This document shows, one piece after another, positions 30,467 through 37,401 of a stretch of DNA of 37,401 nucleotides; the stretch's first letter is position 1; the number at the start of each line of letters is the position of its first letter. The stretch is from an uncultured Bacteroidales bacterium (lineage in GTDB: Bacteria; Bacteroidota; Bacteroidia; Bacteroidales; Paludibacteraceae). The notes under the pieces are model-generated. The model was not told where the DNA came from and ran no database searches. It was given only the letters and a program-made list of their open reading frames with translations. The stretch lies in NCBI GenBank assembly GCA_946403315.1, contig CAMIZK010000010.1, positions 1 through 37,401 on the forward strand, in the 5' to 3' direction. The position numbers and the translations under genes are program-made.

Positions 30467-31354
30467 ATGGCTAATTATACCGACAAACCACTATCGTTTC
30501 AGCAGCAGATAGCGCTGCTCAAAAGCAATGGACTTTCGTTCGCGGATGAGTCCAAAGCGTTGCATACCTTGCAACAGATTAGTTATTTCCGATTGAAGAG
30601 TTACCTAATGCCGTTGATGAGCGACAAGGAACTGCATACGTTTAAGAACGGCGCAACCTTTGAGCAAGCTTATACGTTGTATAAGTTTGATAGCCGCTTA
30701 CGCAAGTTGATAGCAGGAGAACTGGAAAAGATAGAGGTCTCTATCCGTACACAAATGGCTTATACGCTTTCGGATGAGGTGGATATCTATTGGTTTGCTG
30801 ATGCTGCCAATTTTGTCAGTATGACCAAGCACGCGGGACTCGTTGCCAGCCTGCAATCAGAGTTAGACAGAACGGACGACGACCAAATCTTGCTTTTCAA
30901 ACGCAAGTATGATGATGCATTTCCACCGGCATGGATGACGATGGAAGTAACTTCTTTTGGCACGCTTTCAATGCTTTACAAATTGCTCAAACCGAGTCTC
31001 ACGAAACGGAGGATTGCAAATTACTATGGAGTGAGCGATAGTGTGTTTGAGTCATGGCTGCATAGTATTGTGTACGTGCGAAATATCTGTGCGCACCATA
31101 GCCGTCTGTGGAATAAAACACTCCGTATTCGTCCATTATTTCCGCGTAAGGTCAATGGGAATTTCATATCTACTCCGGTGCGTAGCGACCGATTGTACTA
31201 TGTCTTGTGCATCATCCAATATCTGCTGTTAAAAGTCAATCCGAACACCACTTTCCCGGATCGATTGAAAGCACTCTTGGCAGAGTTCCCCGACGCAGAT
31301 ATAAGTGCTATGGGCTTTCCTAAAGATTGGAACAAAGAAACCCTTTGGCAATAA
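30467..31354 (+). CDS. Abi_2/AbiF-family HEPN abortive-infection protein
   Basis: 295 residues from ATG 30467. An upstream TTG (30458) is part of the U tract and is rejected. The N-terminal part has the family pattern PLSFQQQIALLKSNGL and LQQISYFRLKSYLMPL (about 4-50). The C-terminal part has AWMTMEVTSFGTLSMLYKLLKP, then SWLHSIVYVRNICAHHSRLWN with the HEPN RNase motif R-x4-H (R205, H210). Abi_2 proteins give abortive phage resistance, and HEPN domains cleave RNA. It is a lone gene on the plus strand among minus-strand genes, between two copies of a 57-bp duplication. A bidirectional terminator follows. Confidence 0.9.
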   Translation: MANYTDKPLSFQQQIALLKSNGLSFADESKALHTLQQISYFRLKSYLMPLMSDKELHTFKNGATFEQAYTLYKFDSRLRKLIAGELEKIEVSIRTQMAYTLSDEVDIYWFADAANFVSMTKHAGLVASLQSELDRTDDDQILLFKRKYDDAFPPAWMTMEVTSFGTLSMLYKLLKPSLTKRRIANYYGVSDSVFESWLHSIVYVRNICAHHSRLWNKTLRIRPLFPRKVNGNFISTPVRSDRLYYVLCIIQYLLLKVNPNTTFPDRLKALLAEFPDADISAMGFPKDWNKETLWQ

Positions 31355-31392
31355 TACTATCCCAAAAAGGTTCTCTCCTGACATTCGACGAT

Positions 31393-31496
31393 AAAATTAC
31401 TACAAAAGAAGAGGAACGGCAGAGAAACCGTTCCTCTTCTTTTGCGTGGCTCAATCGATGTCTATGCAGTATTTCTCGCAAAGGTATCTGACAGCC
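31393..31496 (-). repeat. right copy of the duplicated DUF4248-like 3' end and terminator
   Basis: Same direction as the left copy (30132-30270). Here the 57-bp block is part of a complete small gene. Similarity stops sharply at 31496/30270 on one side and at AAAATTA (31393/30132) on the other. Confidence 0.88.
31408..31443. terminator. bidirectional terminator between the AbiF-like and DUF4248-like genes
   Basis: A perfect 12-bp stem, GAAGAGGAACGG / CCGTTCCTCTTC (31408-31419 with 31428-31439), has TTTT on the plus strand and a complementary run of four A (TTTT on the minus strand) on the other side. It can end both converging genes. Confidence 0.88.
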
Positions 31497-31603
31497 ACGG
31501 GTGGCAGTATCTTGGTCGATGGAGATACGCCCATTTGCCGCAGTTCCTCTTGGTCGGAGAGTAACCATCGGCGGAAGGTGGGCAGCGATACATCTGTTAT
31601 CAT
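31451..31603 (-). CDS. DUF4248-like small protein, 50 residues
   Basis: ATG 31603-31601 to TGA 31453-31451. The protein starts MITDVSLPTFRRWLLSDQEEL, continues with LRQMGVSPSTKILPPVAVRYLCEKYCID, and has the shape of the C-terminal half of DUF4248 (a short loop, then a PxxVRxLxE helix). DUF4248 proteins are small, Bacteroidota-specific and typical of phage-derived islets; the function is unknown. Its 3' third is duplicated at 30214-30270. It lies 10 bp downstream of the terminator of the C10 protease gene, and I see no clear promoter. Confidence 0.55.
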   Translation of the reverse strand: MITDVSLPTFRRWLLSDQEELRQMGVSPSTKILPPVAVRYLCEKYCIDID

Positions 31604-31612
31604 TATACACAC

Positions 31613-31641
31613 AAAAAAGGGAGATACTGAATTATCTCCCT
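31613..31641 (-). terminator. intrinsic terminator of the C10 protease operon
   Basis: On the minus strand GGGAGATA-ATTCAG-TATCTCCC (31640-31619) is a perfect 8-bp stem followed by TTTTTT, about 50 bp past the protease stop. Confidence 0.9.
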
Positions 31642-31689
31642 GATTGAATGCACCCTATGGCGGTGCCCTAATGCACGTACATAGTTATG

Positions 31690-34600
31690 TTATTTGAGCG
31701 TAGTTGTATACTCAAGGGTGACATCACCGCCGTCGGAGGACGTACCAATGCCGATATCGTTCATGAACAAAGGCGGACATTCGTTTGCCGATACCATGGT
31801 TACCCAATCAATACTCTTGTTGAAATTATTGATATGGCGTGCGGTCATGTCAAAAGCTCCCTGTCCGGTGTAGGTGATGTCGTACTCCTCATGATCTCCC
31901 GCCTGTCTGCGTTTGATCTTGTAGGTGCAAGCGATCTGATGTTTAAGCGAACCGTTCAGTACTATTCTAAATCGATCAACATAGGTAGAGTTCTCATTAT
32001 TCCACATGTTGAGGTACTGTTGCGCCGTTTGAATAAAGAACTTATAATCGGTATTGATAATGAATGTTCCCGTTGCCGAATCGCCCACGAATTTACCGAT
32101 GATATCGTCACCAAGGGTGAAATTACCGGTGGAATCTACCGTAATGAAATCATGATTATTGAAGAAACGCTCTACCTCCGTACACCAGCGCGTTTGATTC
32201 TTGTAAGGATTGCTGTCTTCGTTCATAGAAACCAATTCATCCAACAAGGGGTTTTGGTACATATCGTAGGCATCGATACCACTAAATGCGAAGTCCACTG
32301 CACCCGGATCATAGGTCAAATGGAGATCATCCAGATGTTTGTTCTCTACCTTCACGCCTTGCGTAGCGAGATCGATGTGAATGGTCTTCTTTTCCGCTAC
32401 TCCGTCCAGCTCGAAGTCAAAATCCTTCACTGCCTCACCGGCACGGTTATAGAGCGTGAGTTTGAAGGGTACGAGATTGCGCACGAGGGCATAGGTGGTG
32501 AACCATCCCAGTGCGACTTGACAGTCATCACCGATCGTCTTCCGCCATTTGTCGGGATCCGATACACGTTCATCCAAGACAGGGAATCCGATGGTATAGC
32601 CGGAGAACTTGGAGGGCTGGCCTTCCGTAACAGAAGAGTCCGTAATCTTAAAGCCCACTTTCTTATTCATCAGTTTCGCCATGTTATTGATTTTCGAGAC
32701 TAACCGGTTGTGGGCTTGCGTGATCTGCTTGTTACGCAGCGCTGCGAAGACGCTCACCAGTTCGCCGTTCATCAGTTCGGCATAGTATTCATCCGAAATC
32801 TGCTTTTGCACAGCCTCATTAGGATAAGTTGTTGGCCTGAGGAAAATTCCCTGATTTCCTATTTCCAAGAGTATGTCTTCCCGATTCTGATCAGCTTCTT
32901 GCCAGAATTGGTCGCAGTACATCCGTACGGACTGCTCTATATAGCGCATCAGGCGATCCGCATCCCAGTCCGTTTCCAAGAACATGGGATAGAAATAGTC
33001 GTACCAATCTTTGGCAGTACGGAAGTGTCCGTGCGGTTTGGGCTTGCCGTTTTTATCGTTGGCATAACTGGACCGTCCTTTTAACATTTCGTATCCTGCC
33101 ATGCTGTAGTATAAACTATAAGCCGAACGGAAATAATCTGTTTTAGCGTTTTGCATGTCGGTACCGAACTTCTCCAAAGCAATGCCGATGAAGGCCACCA
33201 TAGACATCGAGGCCGCCATGATAGGTGTACCTATCGCCGAAGCCGCAGCACCGCTTGTTTGAGCCATAATCACTTTGAGCGTACCGGAAGCAACCGCTAT
33301 CTGATCGCCTTGCAGGTCGGCACGGATGACATCCAGCACGGTCAACGCCGTACCGATATTTCCCATGATGGTGACAGCATTATCGATACATTCCGGTTTG
33401 AAGTTAAACAACGGCTCCGTGACGGCTACCACTCCGTTATAAAAACCGTCCAGACCGATTGACTGCCACAAGCCCATCTCATCCTTAAACTCGATCGCCT
33501 GCTGTACTTCGGGATCGTCCGAACCGAGGATATCCAGCAGTTTCTTGGTGGCTTGGTCCCAAAGGTAGAATTGAGGAATCTCTTTGAGCGCTTCCAGAAT
33601 CTCCGTTTTCGTGCTTTCGTTCGTCACGGAAACGAAGGCAAAGTAAGAGAGGTGGTCGGTCATGATCGTCGCCACGCCTGCATCTCTGTCGTATTCCAGA
33701 TAAACGGGATCCCATTCGCCGGTCTGCTCGTTGAAGTAAGCCGCTCCGACAGATTGATCGGCAGGTACTTCGAACGGAACAGAGATCGTTGCCACGCCGC
33801 TTAATTCGTGTACCCGTCCGGAATCATTGAGCATACTGATATCGATACCGATACCACCGGTCACGCCTTCCATCGGACGAGGCAGGAGCACCGAGTTACG
33901 CACACATATCTGCGCGTTTTCATCAAACGTAGTGGGACTGAAAGAGATGGAACATTTCTGCGCTTCGACAGTCAGGGACGAATCGTTGATCTCAAAGATC
34001 TCCGCCCCTTCATAGATAAAGCCCGACACAAAGATGATACTGTCTATGTTCGATACAGGTGTCTGCAAATCCACCCGTCCGTTGACACTCAGCGTCACGG
34101 TGGCTTCACCGTTCTCTTCCGTCATGCGCATACTGCTTACATCGGCAATCGGCGCAGCAATATGCAACGAGTCGCCGTGAATCTTCATCTGATATTGCAG
34201 ATCCTGCGCAGGCATGGGAACAAAATCACCCTCAGACAACGGATAAATTTTGGGACTGAACTTCCGCCATCCGGGAGCTTCCGCATACAGCTGTTCCGTA
34301 CCTGCCGGTACTTTAAGGTATATATTCGCAGCACCTTTTGAGAAAAAATGATCGGGGATGGAAGCATCCGAAATGACCGGCGGAACCATATGGGGACACC
34401 AGATTTCACAATAATTCGTTGGCGTTTTACAGTCCTTGAACGCGCCTTCCATATCCACTACTGTTGGCGGGATCTTAATATGTTGCATTCCACGCACGCA
34501 GCCTGGTTCCATCTTGATTACTTTGGACTGTTTGATGTAGTTTCCTCTTCTTAAAACAATATGAGCGGAAGTCGTATCCTTATTGTAAATAATGGGTTCA

Positions 34601-36396
34601 AAATCAACTGCAAAATACGGATTGTTGCCATCTATTGTAATCAGAGGCAGAGACGTACCTTTGTCAAACCCGTCAAAAGCCGATTGTGCTATCTCACGCA
34701 CCTTGGGTCCTATACGGAAATTCAAGGTGCTGTATCCCAACCAGGTGGAACCAAAGAAAGCAGAGTCACCGATCACTTCGAGATTCTCGAAATTGGCACT
34801 TCTTCCAATCTTGGCACCGTAAAGCGCTCTATGACCGAGTTTCACAATACTCTTTACCCAGTCGCCGTAGATAGTAGCCAATGTAAAACATTCCCTCTCC
34901 AGTTCCACTCTCGGACTTTTGCAAACAATAGTGTCGATATCACTGGTATAAAAAGCGCGCACACCGATGCGTTTCACATTCGCACCGATGGTCAGATGCC
35001 CGATATCTGTAAATGCAAAAGCCTGTTCCGGGATTACTTCCATCTTGTCGCTCAGCACCAAAGTGTCGAATTTGGAGTACATGAAGGAAATCGGATCAAT
35101 GGCTTCGATATGGGCACCCAGAACCATCTTAGTGAACTTGCCTTTGCGGAAGAACGAACTCTGGCAGATATGCGTCACGGCGTAGCGGGTGCCGGTATCG
35201 GGATCGGTGACGGAATCAGGTATAACCAGCACGCCGTTTTGCGAACCGTAACTTCCGGCGACATAGTTAAGGATGTCGGCGGTTCCGTTGGGCAACAGAC
35301 CGTATCGGATGCCGTCAATCTCTTTCTGGATCGCATCGTACGGACGGACGTTCGTCCATATTACTACATTGTTGATATACATAGGTACAGCCGACAATCG
35401 ATAGAAACCGTCTGTCTGTCCGCCCCAACCGTAGTTGAAATGGAAATAGTTATTCGCGGTATAACCGTCACAAACGAGTGCATGACCGTCGCCTTGTTCC
35501 GGATGCCCCACATACGGAACGGGACGTTTCGCATCCAGTTCTGCGATCAATGCACTTTTTACATTAGCGGCTTTATCTCCGCGAACAATGTTTATACCCT
35601 GGCTATATCCGAAAGAATCTACTAAGGCTTCATAACTCCACGGTGTAGGACTTCCGTTGGCTTGGCAATAACTCGTATGCATCGCTCGACCGATATCCGC
35701 CATCAATCGGGCTACGGCATTCGCCTGCGTGCTATTATAACTGATATAATCATCGGACGTGTAACTCCAGCCGTAATAGTCCAGCATATTATCCCAATCG
35801 TAGGTAGCAGGCCATTTCCAATAGCGCATCACCTGCGCGACCGCTGTCGGCACACAACCGGTATAGCAATGCCCACTCTCATTGGAAGGACATTGATTGT
35901 TATACGGCGCGGTCTGATTCCATTCCGTCGTGAGCAGCGGACCTACTACGATATCGCCGATATACGACGGATAACTTGCTTTCATTCGTGCCAATACAGG
36001 ATTCTGGCGCAAGGTATCGATACCGGCAGAGTACTCATTGAGCAAGTCCTGCATTTGAACCGGCGCATCCTCGTAACTGAACGAACCATGGTCGCAGTAA
36101 CCGAGAATATCCGATACAGCACCGTCTTCGCCCGATACGACTACAAAGCCTTGATCGTTACCGAGATTGATGATATAGACATTATCTTTGTTGGTTGCTA
36201 CGCGTGAGGGCATCTTATGCGCGATAGTCGGACTGACTTTGGTGCCTGCAGGCGCCTTACGGATATTCGCTTTCGCCGTCTGATCGTGCTGCACAAAATC
36301 ATTCGCAATCCGGATTGCTTCATTCGGCGTTATATCTGCAGCAAAAAGGCTGAATACTGAAAGCTGAATGCTGATAGCTAAAAGAAACCGTCTCAT
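31690..36396 (-). CDS. secreted C10 (streptopain/SpeB-like) cysteine protease with BspA-type leucine-rich repeats
   Basis: 1568 residues. The signal peptide (MRRFLLAISIQLSVFSLFAA, 1-20) has a hydrophobic core made of a 7-nt DNA repeat. A C10 propeptide (about 21-135) precedes the protease domain. That domain has nucleophile C181 in TGCVPTAVAQVMRYWKWP, H305 in GDGHALVCDGY, and the conserved NYGWGG (321-326). It should therefore be active after propeptide removal. Leucine-rich repeats of the LRR_5/BspA type follow (about 400-640, for example MEVIPEQAFAFTDIGHLTIGANVKRIG). The last about 850 residues are not recognised and have no obvious sorting domain. It overlaps the upstream exported gene by 4 nt. 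A role in host or food protein breakdown is likely. Confidence 0.88.
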   Translation of the reverse strand: MRRFLLAISIQLSVFSLFAADITPNEAIRIANDFVQHDQTAKANIRKAPAGTKVSPTIAHKMPSRVATNKDNVYIINLGNDQGFVVVSGEDGAVSDILGYCDHGSFSYEDAPVQMQDLLNEYSAGIDTLRQNPVLARMKASYPSYIGDIVVGPLLTTEWNQTAPYNNQCPSNESGHCYTGCVPTAVAQVMRYWKWPATYDWDNMLDYYGWSYTSDDYISYNSTQANAVARLMADIGRAMHTSYCQANGSPTPWSYEALVDSFGYSQGINIVRGDKAANVKSALIAELDAKRPVPYVGHPEQGDGHALVCDGYTANNYFHFNYGWGGQTDGFYRLSAVPMYINNVVIWTNVRPYDAIQKEIDGIRYGLLPNGTADILNYVAGSYGSQNGVLVIPDSVTDPDTGTRYAVTHICQSSFFRKGKFTKMVLGAHIEAIDPISFMYSKFDTLVLSDKMEVIPEQAFAFTDIGHLTIGANVKRIGVRAFYTSDIDTIVCKSPRVELERECFTLATIYGDWVKSIVKLGHRALYGAKIGRSANFENLEVIGDSAFFGSTWLGYSTLNFRIGPKVREIAQSAFDGFDKGTSLPLITIDGNNPYFAVDFEPIIYNKDTTSAHIVLRRGNYIKQSKVIKMEPGCVRGMQHIKIPPTVVDMEGAFKDCKTPTNYCEIWCPHMVPPVISDASIPDHFFSKGAANIYLKVPAGTEQLYAEAPGWRKFSPKIYPLSEGDFVPMPAQDLQYQMKIHGDSLHIAAPIADVSSMRMTEENGEATVTLSVNGRVDLQTPVSNIDSIIFVSGFIYEGAEIFEINDSSLTVEAQKCSISFSPTTFDENAQICVRNSVLLPRPMEGVTGGIGIDISMLNDSGRVHELSGVATISVPFEVPADQSVGAAYFNEQTGEWDPVYLEYDRDAGVATIMTDHLSYFAFVSVTNESTKTEILEALKEIPQFYLWDQATKKLLDILGSDDPEVQQAIEFKDEMGLWQSIGLDGFYNGVVAVTEPLFNFKPECIDNAVTIMGNIGTALTVLDVIRADLQGDQIAVASGTLKVIMAQTSGAAASAIGTPIMAASMSMVAFIGIALEKFGTDMQNAKTDYFRSAYSLYYSMAGYEMLKGRSSYANDKNGKPKPHGHFRTAKDWYDYFYPMFLETDWDADRLMRYIEQSVRMYCDQFWQEADQNREDILLEIGNQGIFLRPTTYPNEAVQKQISDEYYAELMNGELVSVFAALRNKQITQAHNRLVSKINNMAKLMNKKVGFKITDSSVTEGQPSKFSGYTIGFPVLDERVSDPDKWRKTIGDDCQVALGWFTTYALVRNLVPFKLTLYNRAGEAVKDFDFELDGVAEKKTIHIDLATQGVKVENKHLDDLHLTYDPGAVDFAFSGIDAYDMYQNPLLDELVSMNEDSNPYKNQTRWCTEVERFFNNHDFITVDSTGNFTLGDDIIGKFVGDSATGTFIINTDYKFFIQTAQQYLNMWNNENSTYVDRFRIVLNGSLKHQIACTYKIKRRQAGDHEEYDITYTGQGAFDMTARHINNFNKSIDWVTMVSANECPPLFMNDIGIGTSSDGGDVTLEYTTTLK
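36348..36382 (-). repeat. 7-nt repeat block (TCAGCNN type) in the C10 protease signal peptide
   Basis: GGCTGAA, TACTGAA, AGCTGAA, TGCTGAT, AGCTAAA on the plus strand. The coding strand gives TTTAGCT, ATCAGCA, TTCAGCT, TTCAGTA, TTCAGCC, read as AISIQLSVFSLF, the hydrophobic core of the signal peptide. Confidence 0.85.
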
Positions 36397-36866
36397 TGTG
36401 CGATGAATTTAAAGGTGATACTTCCGTTAGCGAAGATATAGGGTTGACCGCTCAGTCCCTGCATCGGGATGACCGCATCGCCGTTTAAGTCGAGCCTATA
36501 TTGCGCGGCAAGGCTACCCAATACGGTGTAGATATTGACCAGCGAGTTCGGTTCTCCGCCTTCGATCACGATACTGCCGTCGCGGAACGAGAAGCGTTGA
36601 TCGGCTTCCACCTCATCGAGACCTTCCGGCATCTCTGCCGTCTCGAATTGAATCTTCTTCAACTGCGAGATAGGATACTGCACCGAGGTCTTGGTGGTTG
36701 TCAGCACCAAGTCCGTGGTTGTGTACGTCACTTCGGGCTGGTCTGCAAACGCAAACAGCGCCTTTTGTCCGTCCTGCTGATAGACGGCTACTACATTCTG
36801 CTCCACCGCCGAAACGCGTAGCACGGCGGCAAGCAAAAGGAATGATAAGAATACAATTTTTCTCAT
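36393..36866 (-). CDS. small exported protein, partner of the C10 protease
   Basis: 157 residues with a signal peptide (MRKIVFLSFLLLAAVLRVSA, cleavage near 20). The mature part is beta-rich. Its C-terminal half (FSFRDGSIVIEGGEPNSLVNIYTVLGSLAAQYRLDLNGDAVIPMQGLSGQPYIFANGS) resembles the C-terminal sorting domain fold of type IX substrates. First gene of the operon, with its stop overlapping the protease ATG (ATGA). Proteases of the C10 family often have small co-encoded inhibitors, so an inhibitor or chaperone role is possible. A sorted surface protein is the alternative. Confidence 0.7.
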   Translation of the reverse strand: MRKIVFLSFLLLAAVLRVSAVEQNVVAVYQQDGQKALFAFADQPEVTYTTTDLVLTTTKTSVQYPISQLKKIQFETAEMPEGLDEVEADQRFSFRDGSIVIEGGEPNSLVNIYTVLGSLAAQYRLDLNGDAVIPMQGLSGQPYIFANGSITFKFIAQ

Positions 36867-36895
36867 TGTTTTTATCTGTTGAACAATTTTGCTTG

Positions 36896-36903
36896 CAAAA
36901 TTA
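36896..36903 (-). promoter_or_regulatory. -7 element of the C10 protease operon
   Basis: TAATTTTG (36903-36896, minus strand). At the usual 20-bp distance there is no TTTG; instead the edge of a 19-bp direct repeat sits there. The predicted leader is about 25 nt. Confidence 0.65.
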
Positions 36904-36923
36904 CAACAATTTTTCCATATATC

Positions 36924-36963
36924 ACTCTCAATTCGTACAAATCGACTCTCAATTCGTACAAAT
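36924..36963 (-). promoter_or_regulatory. two 19-bp direct repeats spaced 21 bp, activator-site candidate
   Basis: ACTCTCAATTCGTACAAAT occurs at 36924-36942 and again at 36945-36963, identical, with a 21-bp period (two helical turns). The pair covers -33 to about -73 of the C10 protease promoter. Confidence 0.75.
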
Positions 36964-37125
36964 TTTTATTTTGCAAGCTCAAAGTGCGTAAATTTTGACA
37001 CTTTTGTGTAAAAATTGCCATTCCGCCTCATTTCAGCAGACATTTTTGCCTACACCAAAAGAGCGACCGCAGTCGCTCAATTTTTTTAGAGGTACAACAT
37101 TTTTTTGACATGCGCAAGAAAAAAC
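36964..37125. other. non-coding stretch between the C10 operon and the tRNA-Lys terminator
   Basis: No gene. It contains the palindrome at 37061-37078 and a decayed minus-strand promoter (TTGCGCATGTCA, then TACCTCTA instead of TACCTTTG, about 37117-37090). That promoter would drive only a very short hairpin RNA. Confidence 0.6.
37061..37078. repeat. GAGCGAC palindrome with T-run
   Basis: GAGCGAC-CGCA-GTCGCTC is a perfect 7-bp stem followed on the plus strand by AATTTTTTT, and on the minus strand by TTTTGG. It looks like a terminator with no plus-strand gene to terminate. A related palindrome lies in mfd (13605-13623). Confidence 0.6.
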
Positions 37126-37153
37126 AAAAAAAAGACACCCGAAAGTGTCTTTT
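37126..37153 (-). terminator. intrinsic terminator of tRNA-Lys
   Basis: On the minus strand AAAAGACAC-TTTCGG-GTGTCTTTT (37153-37130) continues into a longer T run, directly after the tRNA 3' end. Confidence 0.88.
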
Positions 37154-37155
37154 TG

Positions 37156-37228
37156 TGTCCCCCGAGGGACTCGAACCCTCGACCCACTGATTAAGAGTCA
37201 GTTGCTCTACCAACTGAGCTAGGGAGAC
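37156..37228 (-). tRNA. tRNA-Lys, anticodon CUU
   Basis: 73 nt, cloverleaf complete. Acceptor stem GTCTCCC/GGGGGAC (one G-U pair), D arm GCTCAGTTGGTAGAGC, anticodon stem ACTGA/TCAGT with loop CTCTTAA (anticodon CTT), variable GGGTC, T arm GAGGG-TTCGAGT-CCCTC, discriminator A. CCA is not encoded. Confidence 0.97.
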
Positions 37229-37350
37229 TGTCGCGTTCGGTACCCTCGGACTGCATAACAAATGCTTTGTTATGGTAAGTCTCTCGGGCCCTCCGCTCTC
37301 CCCAAAAATTAGAAATTTTCGGGGACCCCGATCATCCTATTTCTGGAAAG
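37229..37350 (-). other. structured leader of the tRNA-Lys transcript
   Basis: Between the promoter and the tRNA the minus strand holds two hairpins. One is a long CCCC-AAAAATT...AAATTTT-GGGG-type stem (about 37300-37324). The other is the perfect CATAACAAA-GCA-TTTGTTATG (about 37254-37274). No frame fills the region. Confidence 0.5.
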
Positions 37351-37356
37351 CGGGTG

Positions 37357-37388
37357 CAAAGGTACTGCTTTTTTATGACATGTGCAAA
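37357..37388 (-). promoter_or_regulatory. promoter of tRNA-Lys
   Basis: On the minus strand: TTTG (37388-37385), 20 bp, TACCTTTG (37364-37357). The spacer CACATGTCATAAAAAAGCAG is nearly identical to that of the AbiF promoter. Confidence 0.85.
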
Positions 37389-37401
37389 TTTTTTGGCAAA
37401 A

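Noticed and set aside
31687..35625. long plus-strand frames opposite the C10 protease gene (for example 31687-32703 and 34561-35625)
   Set aside because: The minus-strand protein has a signal peptide, catalytic motifs and repeats. The plus frames show no recognisable protein features.

Overview
The window looks like a chromosomal segment of an uncultivated gut or rumen Bacteroidales (phylum Bacteroidota). The promoters I can read follow the Bacteroidota pattern TTTG-N20-TAnnTTTG. DUF4293, a membrane-bound LytTR regulator, a SpeB-like (C10) protease with BspA-type leucine-rich repeats, a giant InlB-repeat surface protein and degenerate type IX-like C-termini all fit that group.

Layout. (i) 1-7277, minus strand: a 2294-residue repeat-rich surface protein followed by a small exported protein that runs off the left edge. 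(ii) 7311-10309: an AT-rich accessory patch. It holds a two-gene module (small P-loop protein plus a PD-(D/E)XK/DUF2971 fusion), a 3 x 32-bp tandem repeat, and a RelE/ParE-type toxin with a 57-residue antitoxin. (iii) 10424-18316: a candidate structured leader RNA on the minus strand, then a plus-strand housekeeping run mfd-kdsB-deoD-outer-membrane protein-yidC. (iv) 18275-20917: a GDSL-like gene with a 31-residue membrane micro-ORF upstream (minus strand), and a LytTR regulator plus rlmN (plus strand). (v) 20868-28082, minus strand: one long operon, fumarase - LytM-like - dxr - rseP - hexapeptide acetyltransferase - DUF4293 - MscS. (vi) 28201-31603: accessory islet of small orphan genes, structured leaders, and an Abi_2/AbiF-family HEPN gene preceded by a promoter and a compact hairpin RNA. 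This gene lies between two copies of the 3' end of a DUF4248-like gene. (vii) 31613-36963: a two-gene exported C10 protease operon with an operator-like pair of direct repeats. (viii) 37126-37388: tRNA-Lys(CUU).

Two observations stand out. First, short tandem repeats with a 7-nt period (also 8 and 9 nt) occur at gene junctions and inside essential genes (mfd, fumarase, dxr, a signal peptide). The in-gene class, built on TCAGCNN, encodes the same cyclic heptapeptide in all three frames and has stop codons in every frame of the opposite strand. Every in-gene copy here lies in the open orientation. The junction class supplies stop and start codons. This looks like a genome-wide repeat tolerated by reading frames.

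Second, the AbiF-like gene has the layout of a toxin with a small antitoxin RNA: strong promoter, then an 8-bp hairpin of about 45 nt ending in a U tract, then the HEPN gene. It sits on a roughly 1.2-kb segment bounded by a 57-bp duplication.
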